Assembly: GCA_039916305.1 (NCBI GenBank)
Contig: JBDSLR010000032.1
Coordinates: 1-64,000 of the forward strand
DNA: 64,000 bases
Direction of reading: 5' to 3'
Origin: JACMLD01 sp039916305
GTDB taxonomy: Bacteria; Bacteroidota; Bacteroidia; Chitinophagales; Chitinophagaceae
How positions within the stretch are numbered: the stretch's first letter is position 1; each line of letters begins with the position of its first letter. The notes under the pieces were generated by a model that worked only from the letters and a program-made list of their open reading frames with translations, had not been told where the DNA came from and did no database searches. Below are positions 45,191-54,757 of the stretch, piece after piece. The position numbers and the translations under genes were made by a program.

Positions 45191-48100
45191 TTATTTACGC
45201 GTTACAAATTCATCCGTATTCAATAGCGCCATTACCACGTCTACATAAGCTGCTGCCACAGGCATGCCCGCTTCGGTAAGTGTACTTTTCATAGTGGCTT
45301 CTCCTACCGCTAAAATTTTCCTGGCTTTGCCCGGGTTCTTTTTATACAATGCCTGTTCGGTAGCATACATCCTGTTCAGCAATTCATTTTCTTTGCTGCC
45401 AGGTCTTCTGCCGGTCACCAGCCGGAACCCATATTCTAATTGATCCGCTGTTGTGGCGCCGCCTTCCTGCATCATTCTGCCTGCAATAAATTTGGAGGCT
45501 TCAATAAAAGTTGGGTCGTTCATCAACGCCAATGCCTGCAGGGGAGAGCTGGATACAGATCTTTTCACCGTGCAAAAATTTCTGTCGGGGGCATCAAAAA
45601 TGAGCATGAACGGCGGCGGACTAGATCTTTTTACGATGGTATAAATACTGCGCCTGAACAAATCTTCGCCGTGCGACTGATTGTATATATAACGCCATGA
45701 TTTATCGCTCAACGCTTCCCATAAACCTGCTGGCTGGTAAGGGTACACGCTTGGTCCGCCAATTCTTGCAGATAGCAGGCCGCTGATGGCCAATGCCTGG
45801 TCACGTATCATCTCTGCAGGCATCTTATACCTGGAACTGCGCGCCAGCAAGATATTGGCCGGATCTTTTTCCAGTAGTTCCGGAGTTACCACAGATTCCT
45901 GCCGGTAGGTGGCACTCATCAAAATAAATTTTTGCAGCTGTTTGGTATTCCAACCGTTTTGCCGGTACATGACAGCAAGATAATCCAGCAGGGCAGGATG
46001 CGAGGGCATTTCGCCCTGGTTGCCAAAATCATCGGAGGTTTTAACCAACCCCCTGCCAAAATACATCTCCCATACACGGTTAACCGCTATCCTGGCTGTA
46101 AGGGGCTGGTTGGGCATAAATAACCATTCAGCCAATCCCAGGCGGTTCTGCGGTAAATCTTTTGGAAAGGGCAGGATTGATTTTGGAGTCGATGGATTTA
46201 CCACATCACCGTAACTATCATACACGCCGCGCAATAAAACATGCGTGGTACGTGGTTTGGGCAGGTCAGCCATTACCATTACTTCTTTGGTGGAATCATA
46301 CAGGTTATCCAGCTGCATACGTGCCGCCATTAAGCTGTCTGTAATTTTCTTCTGCGTAGCCACTTGTTTGGGTGGAAAATGAACAGCTACTTTATTATAC
46401 AGGTAGGCTGCTTCACCAGCATTCAACACGTTGTTAAATAAACAGAACTCATCTATCTGGCCGCCCTTCATGGTGCGCTCCAGCACCCGGGCGCCAAAGG
46501 AGAGCCCACTAAAACCAGCAACCTTATGAATGTTCGGATGCGGTTGAATATTTTTCTTCAGGTTATTGTATTCTGTAACGGTCTGCGCGGGCTTTCCATC
46601 AATGAATATCTGTACGCCACTGGCCTGGCTGCTGCCGTCGTAGCTAACGGCAATGTGGTACCACTTATTGGAATCCAGCTTTTCATTTGCAACTACGCTG
46701 ATAGCATCATGCGGAAAAGCATGCATGAGCCTGAAGTTTACCTGGTTATTTTTCAGCAGCAGATCGTACCCCTGGAAACCATAACGCCTCGGATCACTCT
46801 GGTGCAAGATGGCTGACTCCTCATAGTTTCTGGGCGCTTTTAACCAGAGACTAAAGGAAAAAGGTTCATACCTTTCAAAGAAACCAATTTTAAACGGCGG
46901 GAAATTGACCAGGGTTTCTTCCTCCAGCTGCAGGGCGTTTCCTGCAATGCCTTTGCCAAATTTCTCGTAACTGGTTTTTGCAGAGAAGGAGGGATCTATA
47001 TGATTGCGGATAGCCGGGACTATCTCTATCGCCTTACCGGTATTGGTTTTAATGCGCTCAACTTTATCAAATGACAAATTTGCAATAATTTTTTCCGCCA
47101 GTGATTTTTCCGGCTGCATGTGCACGGTAGTCGTTTTTTCCTGTTGCAGGTAAGTAATAAGTTTTGAAAGCGCTGCAATTTGCTGTTCATCGCCTTTGTT
47201 AGTTAGCAGCAGGGTGGGACCTGGCACGAGATTATTATCACCGTAATTAGAACTGCCCAGTTCAAACGTGCTGTTAAAAAATGCAAAGAGGGAATAATAA
47301 TCTTTCTGGCTGATGGGATCGTATTTATGATCGTGGCATTTTGCACAGCCTACGGTAAGCCCCATGATGCCGGCACCCAGCGTATTGGTTCTGTCTATAT
47401 TATATTCTACCCTAAACTCTTCCGGAATAATGCCCGCTTCAGAATTTTGTTTCTGGTTACGGTTAAAGCCCGTTGCCAGAATTTGCTCCTGTGTAGGGTT
47501 GGGTAGCAGGTCACCTGCCAGTTGCCAGGTAATAAACTTATCGTACGACAGGTTTTTATTGTAGGCGTTTACTACCCAGTCGCGCCAAGGGGAGGCATCG
47601 CGGTGTTTATCATCCAGGTAGCCATGGCTGTCAGCAAACCGGGCCACATCCAGCCAATAGGCGGCCATGCGTTCGCCATAACGCGGCGATTGCAGAAAAT
47701 GATCTACCATTTGCCCATAAGCAGCCGGGTTGTCATTTTTTATAAACGCATCAATTTCAGCTATGCCTGGCGGCAGGCCGGTAAGATCAAAACTTACCCT
47801 TCGTATCAATGTTTCCTTGTCTGCTTCGGCCGAAGGCCTTACTCCTTCTTTTTCCAGCCGGTTCAGTACAAACCGATCAATGTCATTCTTCACCCAGTTT
47901 TCCTGCTTAACGGTTGGCGGATCTTCTTTTTCGGGCACTACAAAAGCCCAGTGTGGTTTGTATGTAGCACCCTGGTCTATCCATTTGAGGAGGATGGCCT
48001 TTTCTTCAGCGCTCAGTGATAAGTGCGATGCCGGCGTGGGCATGTAGTATTCTTTATCGGAACTTAGTATCCGGTGCGCCACTTCACTGCTGGCCATACT

Positions 48101-48400
48101 ACCGGCGCTGATGGCTTTTAGTCCGCTTTCTGCTTTTTTGCTATAAGCTGCTTCCGCAATGTCCAGCCGCAGTTCGCCTTTTTGTTTTTTAGCATCGGGG
48201 CCATGGCAACTGAAGCATTTGTCTGACAAAATTTTCTTTACATGAATATTATAATCCAGCTTATCGGGCAGGCCGGCCATGGCAAGTTTTACATCGGGCG
48301 GAATGACCAAGCTGTCTGTTATGGCAAACTTGCCCAATGCAAAAGCAACCAGGAACAAAATAGCGCCTGCAATAATGGTTTTATTCCGCCGCATGCTCAT
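45191..48400 (-). CDS. PSCyt1-DUF1549-LamG-DUF1553 multidomain protein (Planctomycete type)
   Basis: The product has 1069 residues and one N-terminal membrane helix (10-28). A PSCyt1 heme domain comes first, with SDKCFSCHGPD (Cys62, Cys65, His66). DUF1549 (PSCyt2) follows at about 170-380, with a second heme motif, GCAKCHDHKYDP (Cys352, Cys355, His356). Residues 440-690 form a LamG/concanavalin-like domain, including SFSLWLKAPRNYEESA and WYHIAVSYDGSS. DUF1553 (PSD1) is last (about 770-1050), with NRVWEMYFGRGLVKTSDDFGNQGE and CTVKRSVSSSPLQAL. It is presumably an oxidative or hydrolytic carbohydrate-processing protein in the periplasm. It opens the string of minus-strand genes down to 38526. 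Confidence 0.94.
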   Translation of the reverse strand: MSMRRNKTIIAGAILFLVAFALGKFAITDSLVIPPDVKLAMAGLPDKLDYNIHVKKILSDKCFSCHGPDAKKQKGELRLDIAEAAYSKKAESGLKAISAGSMASSEVAHRILSSDKEYYMPTPASHLSLSAEEKAILLKWIDQGATYKPHWAFVVPEKEDPPTVKQENWVKNDIDRFVLNRLEKEGVRPSAEADKETLIRRVSFDLTGLPPGIAEIDAFIKNDNPAAYGQMVDHFLQSPRYGERMAAYWLDVARFADSHGYLDDKHRDASPWRDWVVNAYNKNLSYDKFITWQLAGDLLPNPTQEQILATGFNRNQKQNSEAGIIPEEFRVEYNIDRTNTLGAGIMGLTVGCAKCHDHKYDPISQKDYYSLFAFFNSTFELGSSNYGDNNLVPGPTLLLTNKGDEQQIAALSKLITYLQQEKTTTVHMQPEKSLAEKIIANLSFDKVERIKTNTGKAIEIVPAIRNHIDPSFSAKTSYEKFGKGIAGNALQLEEETLVNFPPFKIGFFERYEPFSFSLWLKAPRNYEESAILHQSDPRRYGFQGYDLLLKNNQVNFRLMHAFPHDAISVVANEKLDSNKWYHIAVSYDGSSQASGVQIFIDGKPAQTVTEYNNLKKNIQPHPNIHKVAGFSGLSFGARVLERTMKGGQIDEFCLFNNVLNAGEAAYLYNKVAVHFPPKQVATQKKITDSLMAARMQLDNLYDSTKEVMVMADLPKPRTTHVLLRGVYDSYGDVVNPSTPKSILPFPKDLPQNRLGLAEWLFMPNQPLTARIAVNRVWEMYFGRGLVKTSDDFGNQGEMPSHPALLDYLAVMYRQNGWNTKQLQKFILMSATYRQESVVTPELLEKDPANILLARSSRYKMPAEMIRDQALAISGLLSARIGGPSVYPYQPAGLWEALSDKSWRYIYNQSHGEDLFRRSIYTIVKRSSPPPFMLIFDAPDRNFCTVKRSVSSSPLQALALMNDPTFIEASKFIAGRMMQEGGATTADQLEYGFRLVTGRRPGSKENELLNRMYATEQALYKKNPGKARKILAVGEATMKSTLTEAGMPVAAAYVDVVMALLNTDEFVTRK

Positions 48401-48502
48401 CGTTATTGTTATTTTAACCCTTACCGGATATAAAGTTAATTACTCAGGCCGCTTTATTGGTTGAATGGCCATGTTATTTAGTGCCTTGCCTGTTCCCTTC
48501 TA

Positions 48503-48565
48503 TACAAAACCTGCATCACGGCTTTATTTTTAATGCCTTATTAATTAGTCGTGTACAAAACCTGC
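48503..48565. repeat. Direct repeat TACAAAACCTGC, two copies 51 bases apart
   Basis: The 12-nt sequence occurs at 48503-48514 and 48554-48565. A variant, TACAAAACTCCA, starts at 57300 upstream of the second SusC. The repeats sit between two divergent genes and may be protein-binding sites. Confidence 0.4.
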
Positions 48566-48665
48566 CATGTATGGGGTCATCCTGCCCGCAACCTATCAGA
48601 TTGTATATCAAAAAGCATGTCATTAACTTGCACATACAAATATGATGGTCAATTGCTGAAGCGGT

Positions 48666-48704
48666 GGGGGGCTATCTTAAAAGATTAGGGGGAGTATTAT
48701 AAAA
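48666..48704 (+). promoter_or_regulatory. G-run direct-repeat element, copy upstream of the HTCS gene
   Basis: GGGGGG at 48666-48671 and GGGGGAGTATTATAAAA at 48688-48704 begin 22 bases apart, two turns of the helix. The second half is identical (17 nt, reverse complement) to 57273-57289 ahead of the second SusC gene. The shared layout suggests the binding site of a dimeric regulator, most likely the HTCS itself. Confidence 0.6.
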
Positions 48705-48768
48705 TATGCACAGGATATTGATTTTCATCTATACATTTATGAAAACCTGCCTGGCGGGCGAACGAACG

Positions 48769-51700
48769 ATGATTGCAGTGAACCCATTCCATATCATACG
48801 GCTGCTGTGTATTGTTTTAGTGATGGCCCATCCTGGCTATTCACAACAACCTGCTTTTCACCACCTCACGGTAGAAAATGGTTTGTCGCAGAACGCCGTA
48901 TTGGCCATTGGACAAGACAGCCGCGATTTTATATGGATAGGTACGTCCAATGGGTTAAACCGTTATGATGGCTACCGCTTTAAAATTTACCAATCAAGGG
49001 CAAACGATACTACTACCTTAACCAGCAACAGCATTTTATCTATATTGAATGATTCAAAAAAGAACTGCTGGATAGGCACATCCAACGGGTTAAACAAATA
49101 CCTCCCAGCACTGGATCGGTTTAAAAGAATCACACTGCCCGGCAGAAACAACCTGAATTACCAGTGTTTATATGAGGATAAGAAAGGCAGGATCTGGGCC
49201 GGCACCAGCGCAGGTTTATTCCAGATTAACACTGCCAAAAACGATCTGCCCGAACTGATACCCTTGCCCGCTCAAAAAGATGCTGCTGCCGGCTGGGTGG
49301 TGCGGACGGTGCTGGAGGACAGGAGCGGCCATCTCTGGGTAGGCACCACCAACGGTTTGATAAGGTTTGAAAAATCTGGCAATAGCAGCGACTATACTTA
49401 TTTTAAAAACGATCCGCTGGACCCGCAGACCATCAGCGGCGATTTTGTAACCAGCATAGAAGAAGACCGCCAGGGCCGCATCTGGATTGGTACCCATATT
49501 AACGGGTTGAACCAATATGATACCCGCACCGGGCGTTTCAAACGGTTTCAGCACCAATCTTCTCCCAATTCAATCATCAATAACAATATCCGTAAAATAC
49601 TGGTGGATAAGGAAGGGCGCATCTGGATAGGGACGCAGGAAGGCATCAGCGTGCTGGATGATGAAGGCAACAGCCTGTTTTCTTTTCAGCAAAATGATGA
49701 AAGCCCCGAAAGCCTGAGCCAGAATAGTGTACACAGCCTTTACCAGGATGGCACCGGAAATATATGGGCGGGTACTTATTTTGGCGGCGTTAATTATACG
49801 TATGCACTCAACACGCAGTTTTTTGTGCTCCGTAAAAAAGATCAACCCAATTACCTCAACAATAATGTTATCAGCAGTATTGTTGAAGATGAAAAAAGTA
49901 ATCTATGGATAGGGACTGAAGGCGGCGGACTTAACTATTATAACAGGCGAACCGGATCTTTTCAATCCTATAAACACTCACCCACCGATGCCGCCAGCAT
50001 AGGGTCTAACCTGGTTAAAATTGTTTACCGCGATTGGCAGGGACAGATATGGAGCGGTACCCATGGTGGCGGATTAAACCTTTTTGATCCGGTAAAAAAA
50101 GAGTTTACAAAATTCCTGTTCAGGGAAAACGATGCGGTATCATTAAACGAAGAAATTTTGGGCATCTATGAAGATAGCAAAGCCAGGCTTTGGGTAGGCA
50201 CTACCTTTGGTACCAAATTATTTAATAAAATTCCGCAGGGGCTGGAACCTGTTACGCCGGCCTTTACCGGCAATTCGCCCCTGGCATTTACCGCCAGCCA
50301 TTTCCTGGAAGATGATAAAAACCGTCTTTGGATGAGTACTACCGACGGGCTGTATGTGCTGGAAGCAGAGCAGTTCCGGAAAATTTCAGGTGTAATTGTA
50401 AACTGCATCCTGCAAAACAAAAGGTCAGAAATATGGGTGGGCATACAACAGGGCGGACTGGCCCGGTTTGATGAAAAAAAGCAGGCGCTTCAGTATTATA
50501 ATGAACCCGGGCAAACCGGCAACATTAATATATTGGGCATACTGGAAGATGATCAGCAGAACCTGTGGCTCAGCAGTGATAAGGGCTTACTAAAATTTAA
50601 TCCCAAACAGGAAATGCTGCAGGTATATTCTGTGAGTGATGGACTGTCCGGCAATGCGTTCAACTATAATTCTTTTTTTAAAGACAGTAAAGGCGAATTC
50701 TTTTTTGGTGGCTTCAATGGCATCACGCATTTTTTTCCGGACAAAATACAGTCAAACCAGAAAGCCGGCAAGATGGTACTCACCGGTTTAAAATTATTCA
50801 ATGCACCAGTTGAATCGGGCGACTCTACCGGTTTGCTTACACAAAGTATCTCTGCCATTCCCGGGCTTACACTTGCACATAACCAGGACGTCATTACCAT
50901 TGAATTTGCGCTGCTTAATTATATCAAAAGCAGTAAGAACAGTTATGCCTATAAACTCGATGGTTATGATAAAGACTGGATCTATAGCAATACACCCATC
51001 GCCAGTTATACCAATCTGCCCGCGGGCAACTTCACTTTCCAGGTAAAGGGCGCCAACAACGATGGGGTTTGGAGTGATACGGCATCGCTTAGCATAGAAT
51101 TATTACCACCTTTCTGGCTTACCTGGTGGGCATATAGTGTATACGCGCTCGCTATAGGCGGCATTATATTCCTGGTGTTAAGGTATTTTTTCCTGGGTGC
51201 GCTGCTAAAAAAAGAGGAAGAAATGCACCAGGTAAAATTGAATTTTTTCACGAATATTTCCCATGAAATCAGAACGCATCTCACGCTGATAATGGCACCG
51301 GTAGAGCGCATGACGGATGCCAAAGAAACCAGCCAGTTTACTTTACAGCAACTGGGTTCTGTAAAGCAAAATGCCAACCGTTTATTGAAGCTGGTGAGTG
51401 AACTGATGGACTTCCGCAAAGCAGAAACCGGCAACCTCAAGCTCTCCATACAGGAGCATGATTTTTACCCTTTCCTGGAAGAAGTGTATAACAGCTTCCG
51501 CGATATCTCTGTAAAAAAAGGTATTGCCACATCATTAATATATGACGGCGAAGCGCTGCCCCTTTATTTTGATAAGGAGCAGTTGGAAAAAGTTTTTTTT
51601 AACCTGGTAACCAATGCCATCAAATTTACACCCCAGCACGGGAGTATCTGGATACAGGTTATAGAAAATGAACAGGATGTAATCATAAAAATAATTGACA

Positions 51701-52812
51701 ATGGCCGGGGCATAGCGCCCGAATATATAGACAAGGTGTTTACCAATTTTTTCCAGGTAGATGATCATGGTGTACAGAATACCGGGTATGGAATAGGGCT
51801 GGCACTGGCAAAAAATATTGTATTGCTGCACAAAGGAAGTATTGTGGTAGAAAGTGGTGCTGCAACTGACGAAGACAAAACCACGTTCCTGGTAACCCTG
51901 CTGAAAGGCCACAAGCACTTCAGTGCCGGACAGCTAAAAGGCTTAAAGGAAATAACCACAGAAGAAGTCAATCACCGGCACCCGGCCAAGCCAATCTATC
52001 AATTGAATGGCATTGATTCTCCTTCTTTAAAAACCATTCCTTCTATGCTTATAATAGAAGATAATGCGGAACTGCGCAGCCTGATGCGGGAGACTTTCCA
52101 GGGTCATTACCACATGCATGAAGCGGCCGATGGTTCAACGGGACTTGCGCTGGCCACCAGCCAGATTCCGGATATAATTATCAGTGATATTATGATGCCG
52201 GTAATGGATGGACTGGCGCTTTGCGCGCAATTGAAAACCGATGAACGTACCAGTCATATACCAGTCATACTGCTAACGGCCAAAAGTACACAAAGCGATC
52301 AGGTGAGCGGGCTGGAAACCGGTGCCGATATGTATCTGACCAAACCATTTAGTAGTAAAATTCTGGAACTGAATGTGAGAAATCTTTTGGCTGGCAGGGA
52401 ACGTTTGCGCCAGATCTTTTTGCAGCAGCTCAGTATTTACCCGGAGAAAATTGCAGAAACACCCGGTAAAATTGATGGCTTAAATTCCATTGAACAGGAG
52501 TTTCTGCAGCGGGTAATCAAGATTGTTGAAGAGAATATGGACAACCCGGAGTTTGGTGTAGATATGCTGTCCAGGAAAGTAGCCATGAGTACGCCTGTGC
52601 TGTACAAGAAGATAAAAGCGGTCAGCAAGATGTCTGTCAATGATTTTGTAAAATCACTCCGGCTGAAAAAAGCAGCGCAGCTGTTGAGCGAAAAGCAACT
52701 AACGGTATACGAAATAGCTTATGCCATTGGCTATAACGACCGCAAATATTTTAGCCAGGAGTTCAAAAAGCAATATGGTAAAACGCCCAGTGAGTATGCG
52801 CATGGTAGTTGA
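48769..52812 (+). CDS. Hybrid two-component system regulator (HTCS): propeller sensor, kinase, receiver, AraC HTH
   Basis: The ATG at 48769 gives 1347 residues and a signal peptide (RLLCIVLVMAHPGYSQQ); an in-frame ATG at 48706 lies within the candidate operator. Repeated two-bladed-propeller (Reg_prop) motifs such as DFIWIGTSNGLNRYDG fill residues 30-640, followed by a Y_Y_Y domain (about 715-778), a membrane helix (781-805), HisKA with His832 in ISHEIRTHLTLIM, HATPase (about 925-1050), a receiver (about 1090-1200; Asp1140 in ISDIMMPVMDG) and an AraC HTH (about 1250-1345). The usual Pro of HEIRTPL is His837. It senses oligosaccharides in the periplasm and switches on the polysaccharide locus downstream. 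Confidence 0.97.
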   Translation: MIAVNPFHIIRLLCIVLVMAHPGYSQQPAFHHLTVENGLSQNAVLAIGQDSRDFIWIGTSNGLNRYDGYRFKIYQSRANDTTTLTSNSILSILNDSKKNCWIGTSNGLNKYLPALDRFKRITLPGRNNLNYQCLYEDKKGRIWAGTSAGLFQINTAKNDLPELIPLPAQKDAAAGWVVRTVLEDRSGHLWVGTTNGLIRFEKSGNSSDYTYFKNDPLDPQTISGDFVTSIEEDRQGRIWIGTHINGLNQYDTRTGRFKRFQHQSSPNSIINNNIRKILVDKEGRIWIGTQEGISVLDDEGNSLFSFQQNDESPESLSQNSVHSLYQDGTGNIWAGTYFGGVNYTYALNTQFFVLRKKDQPNYLNNNVISSIVEDEKSNLWIGTEGGGLNYYNRRTGSFQSYKHSPTDAASIGSNLVKIVYRDWQGQIWSGTHGGGLNLFDPVKKEFTKFLFRENDAVSLNEEILGIYEDSKARLWVGTTFGTKLFNKIPQGLEPVTPAFTGNSPLAFTASHFLEDDKNRLWMSTTDGLYVLEAEQFRKISGVIVNCILQNKRSEIWVGIQQGGLARFDEKKQALQYYNEPGQTGNINILGILEDDQQNLWLSSDKGLLKFNPKQEMLQVYSVSDGLSGNAFNYNSFFKDSKGEFFFGGFNGITHFFPDKIQSNQKAGKMVLTGLKLFNAPVESGDSTGLLTQSISAIPGLTLAHNQDVITIEFALLNYIKSSKNSYAYKLDGYDKDWIYSNTPIASYTNLPAGNFTFQVKGANNDGVWSDTASLSIELLPPFWLTWWAYSVYALAIGGIIFLVLRYFFLGALLKKEEEMHQVKLNFFTNISHEIRTHLTLIMAPVERMTDAKETSQFTLQQLGSVKQNANRLLKLVSELMDFRKAETGNLKLSIQEHDFYPFLEEVYNSFRDISVKKGIATSLIYDGEALPLYFDKEQLEKVFFNLVTNAIKFTPQHGSIWIQVIENEQDVIIKIIDNGRGIAPEYIDKVFTNFFQVDDHGVQNTGYGIGLALAKNIVLLHKGSIVVESGAATDEDKTTFLVTLLKGHKHFSAGQLKGLKEITTEEVNHRHPAKPIYQLNGIDSPSLKTIPSMLIIEDNAELRSLMRETFQGHYHMHEAADGSTGLALATSQIPDIIISDIMMPVMDGLALCAQLKTDERTSHIPVILLTAKSTQSDQVSGLETGADMYLTKPFSSKILELNVRNLLAGRERLRQIFLQQLSIYPEKIAETPGKIDGLNSIEQEFLQRVIKIVEENMDNPEFGVDMLSRKVAMSTPVLYKKIKAVSKMSVNDFVKSLRLKKAAQLLSEKQLTVYEIAYAIGYNDRKYFSQEFKKQYGKTPSEYAHGS

Positions 52813-52944
52813 TACCCTGTTTTGATGCATCGGGTAGCCCGCCCCGCCCTGGATGCATTTAGTTGTCGTGCGTAAACGGCTGACCGACCTTAGCTCTTTT
52901 TATTATGATATTTCTAAAATAACCAATGACCGGCAGGCAAGCAT

Positions 52945-54708
52945 ATGAACCAAGTGATTTCAAACTACGATAAGTCGCCTTACATAAAAATAACTACCAG
53001 TGAAGCGCATGTGCAGGAAGGCTGGGAAGATATCTGTACCACGCTTCTTGAAAAACTGGATGTTAAGAGCCAGCAAAAACAAATAGTTGTCCTTGACTGT
53101 TATCATGGTGTGCTGGACGAAGAATTGGTACAGCAATTAACAGCGCAATTGCCCGGCGTTTTTTATTATTCAAAAGAATGTATGCTGGCGGAAGCGGCTA
53201 TCCGCTCGCTGGTTTACCCGGATGTTACGGACGACGAAGTCTTTGGTTATTTGACAAGACTGGAAATGATCAATTTTTTTGATACGGATAAATTGCAGCA
53301 GGCCAGGAGAAAAATTGCTAATGAAGAAAAAACCGTTTATATCTACGGCCCCGGCGCTTCATTGCTGGCACCCCGCAGCGATCTGCTGATTTATTTTGAT
53401 ATGCCACGCTGGGAAATACAACTGCGTTTTCGTGCCAACGAAATTGGAAACCTTGGCCTTGCTAACCATACGCAGAAAACATCCTTACAATACAAGCAGG
53501 CTTTTTTTGTTGACTGGCGGGTATGCGACAGGCACAAAAAAACACTGATGCAAAACTGGGATTTTATAATAGATACAACGGTACGGCAGCAACCGGTGAT
53601 GGTAAGTGGTGCAGCCTACAGCGGTGCATTGCAATACGCGGTAACGCGCCCTTTCAGGTTAGTGCCTTTTTTTGATCCCGGCCCCTGGGGTGGCCAGTGG
53701 ATAAAAGAATATTGTGATATGGATCGCAGTGAAAAAAACTATGCCTGGGGTTTTGATTGTGTGCCGGAAGAAAACAGCCTGCTGTTTGCATTCAATGGTA
53801 TCATCTTTGAAACGCCTGCCATCAACCTGGTTTTTGCAGCCGGCAGAAAATTATTGGGCGAGCCCGTACAGGCGCGTTTTGGCGATGAGTTTCCTATCCG
53901 TTTTGATTTTCTTGATACCATGGATGGCGGTAACCTTAGCCTGCAGGTGCATCCAACTACAGAATATATACAGCAACATTTTGGTATGCCATACACGCAG
54001 GATGAAAGTTATTACATGCTGGATGCAGCTGAAGATGCAAGTGTGTACCTTGGCTTTCGTGACGATATAGACCCCGAAAAAATGATAGCTGCATTGCACC
54101 ATGCAAATAAAGGTGCGGGCAATTTTGATGCAGATGTATTTGCCGCCAAATGGCCCGTTAAAAAGCATGATCATGTTTTGATACCAGCTGGCACCATTCA
54201 TTGCTCGGGCAAAAATACCATGGTGCTGGAGATCAGCGCTACACCTTATATTTTCACTTTTAAATTATGGGATTGGGGCCGCATGGGATCGGATGGTAAA
54301 CCCCGGCCAATTAATATTGAACATGGTAAAAATGTACTTGACTGGAACAGGCGCACTGCATTTACCAAAAGTGAATTGATAAATGCCATAACCCTGGTGG
54401 CAGCAGGAGATGGCTGGAAAGAAGAACGCACCGGGCTGCATGAGCGTGAATTTATAGAGACCAGGCGGCATTGGTTTACCAAAACCGTGCTGCATGAAAC
54501 AAGCGGCAGTGTACACGTGCTGAACCTGGTGGAAGGAAGGGAAGTGATAGTGGAAAGTCCTGACGGCAGTTTTGACCCCTTCATTGTGCATTACGCAGAA
54601 ACATTCGTGGTACCGGCACAGGTGAAATCATATACCATACGACCCCACGGAGAAAGTGAAGGAATGGAGTGCGCTACTGTAAAAGCGTATGTAAGAACTG
54701 GAAACTGA
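52945..54708 (+). CDS. Kinase-like domain fused to class I mannose-6-phosphate isomerase
   Basis: The product has 587 residues. The first 230 resemble a uridine/cytidylate-kinase-like fold (IVVLDCYHGVLDEELVQQL, then YIYGPGASLLAPRSDLLIYFD and IQLRFRANE) but lack a GxxGxGKS P-loop, so this half is probably inactive or regulatory. Residues 260-587 form a type I phosphomannose isomerase with cupin metal ligands: MDGGNLSLQVHPTTEY and VLIPAGTIHCSGKNTMVLEIS, then FKLWDWGRMG. The reaction interconverts mannose-6-phosphate and fructose-6-phosphate. Such long versions occur in Bacteroidota sugar loci. It is followed by a sugar porter gene 49 bases away, so it may process the imported sugar. Confidence 0.88.
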   Translation: MNQVISNYDKSPYIKITTSEAHVQEGWEDICTTLLEKLDVKSQQKQIVVLDCYHGVLDEELVQQLTAQLPGVFYYSKECMLAEAAIRSLVYPDVTDDEVFGYLTRLEMINFFDTDKLQQARRKIANEEKTVYIYGPGASLLAPRSDLLIYFDMPRWEIQLRFRANEIGNLGLANHTQKTSLQYKQAFFVDWRVCDRHKKTLMQNWDFIIDTTVRQQPVMVSGAAYSGALQYAVTRPFRLVPFFDPGPWGGQWIKEYCDMDRSEKNYAWGFDCVPEENSLLFAFNGIIFETPAINLVFAAGRKLLGEPVQARFGDEFPIRFDFLDTMDGGNLSLQVHPTTEYIQQHFGMPYTQDESYYMLDAAEDASVYLGFRDDIDPEKMIAALHHANKGAGNFDADVFAAKWPVKKHDHVLIPAGTIHCSGKNTMVLEISATPYIFTFKLWDWGRMGSDGKPRPINIEHGKNVLDWNRRTAFTKSELINAITLVAAGDGWKEERTGLHEREFIETRRHWFTKTVLHETSGSVHVLNLVEGREVIVESPDGSFDPFIVHYAETFVVPAQVKSYTIRPHGESEGMECATVKAYVRTGN

Positions 54709-54757
54709 AGATATGTTATACGCAGCCGGACCCGAAAAAAAATAACAAATACAAAAC

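Larger units (their letters stand above)
48401..48768. other. Divergent regulatory region between the DUF1553 operon and the HTCS gene
   Basis: These 368 bases hold two copies of TACAAAACCTGC 51 bases apart (48503-48514 and 48554-48565) and the G-run element at 48666-48704. The HTCS frame is open from 48706, but the first convincing signal peptide starts at 48769. Confidence 0.55.

Noticed and set aside
48706..48768. N-terminal extension of the HTCS frame
   Set aside because: It would begin directly at the shared G-run element, and the signal peptide starts well at 48769.
52826..52857. Inverted repeat TGCATC/GATGCA after the HTCS gene
   Set aside because: A long loop and no T-run; could be a hairpin but not a convincing terminator.
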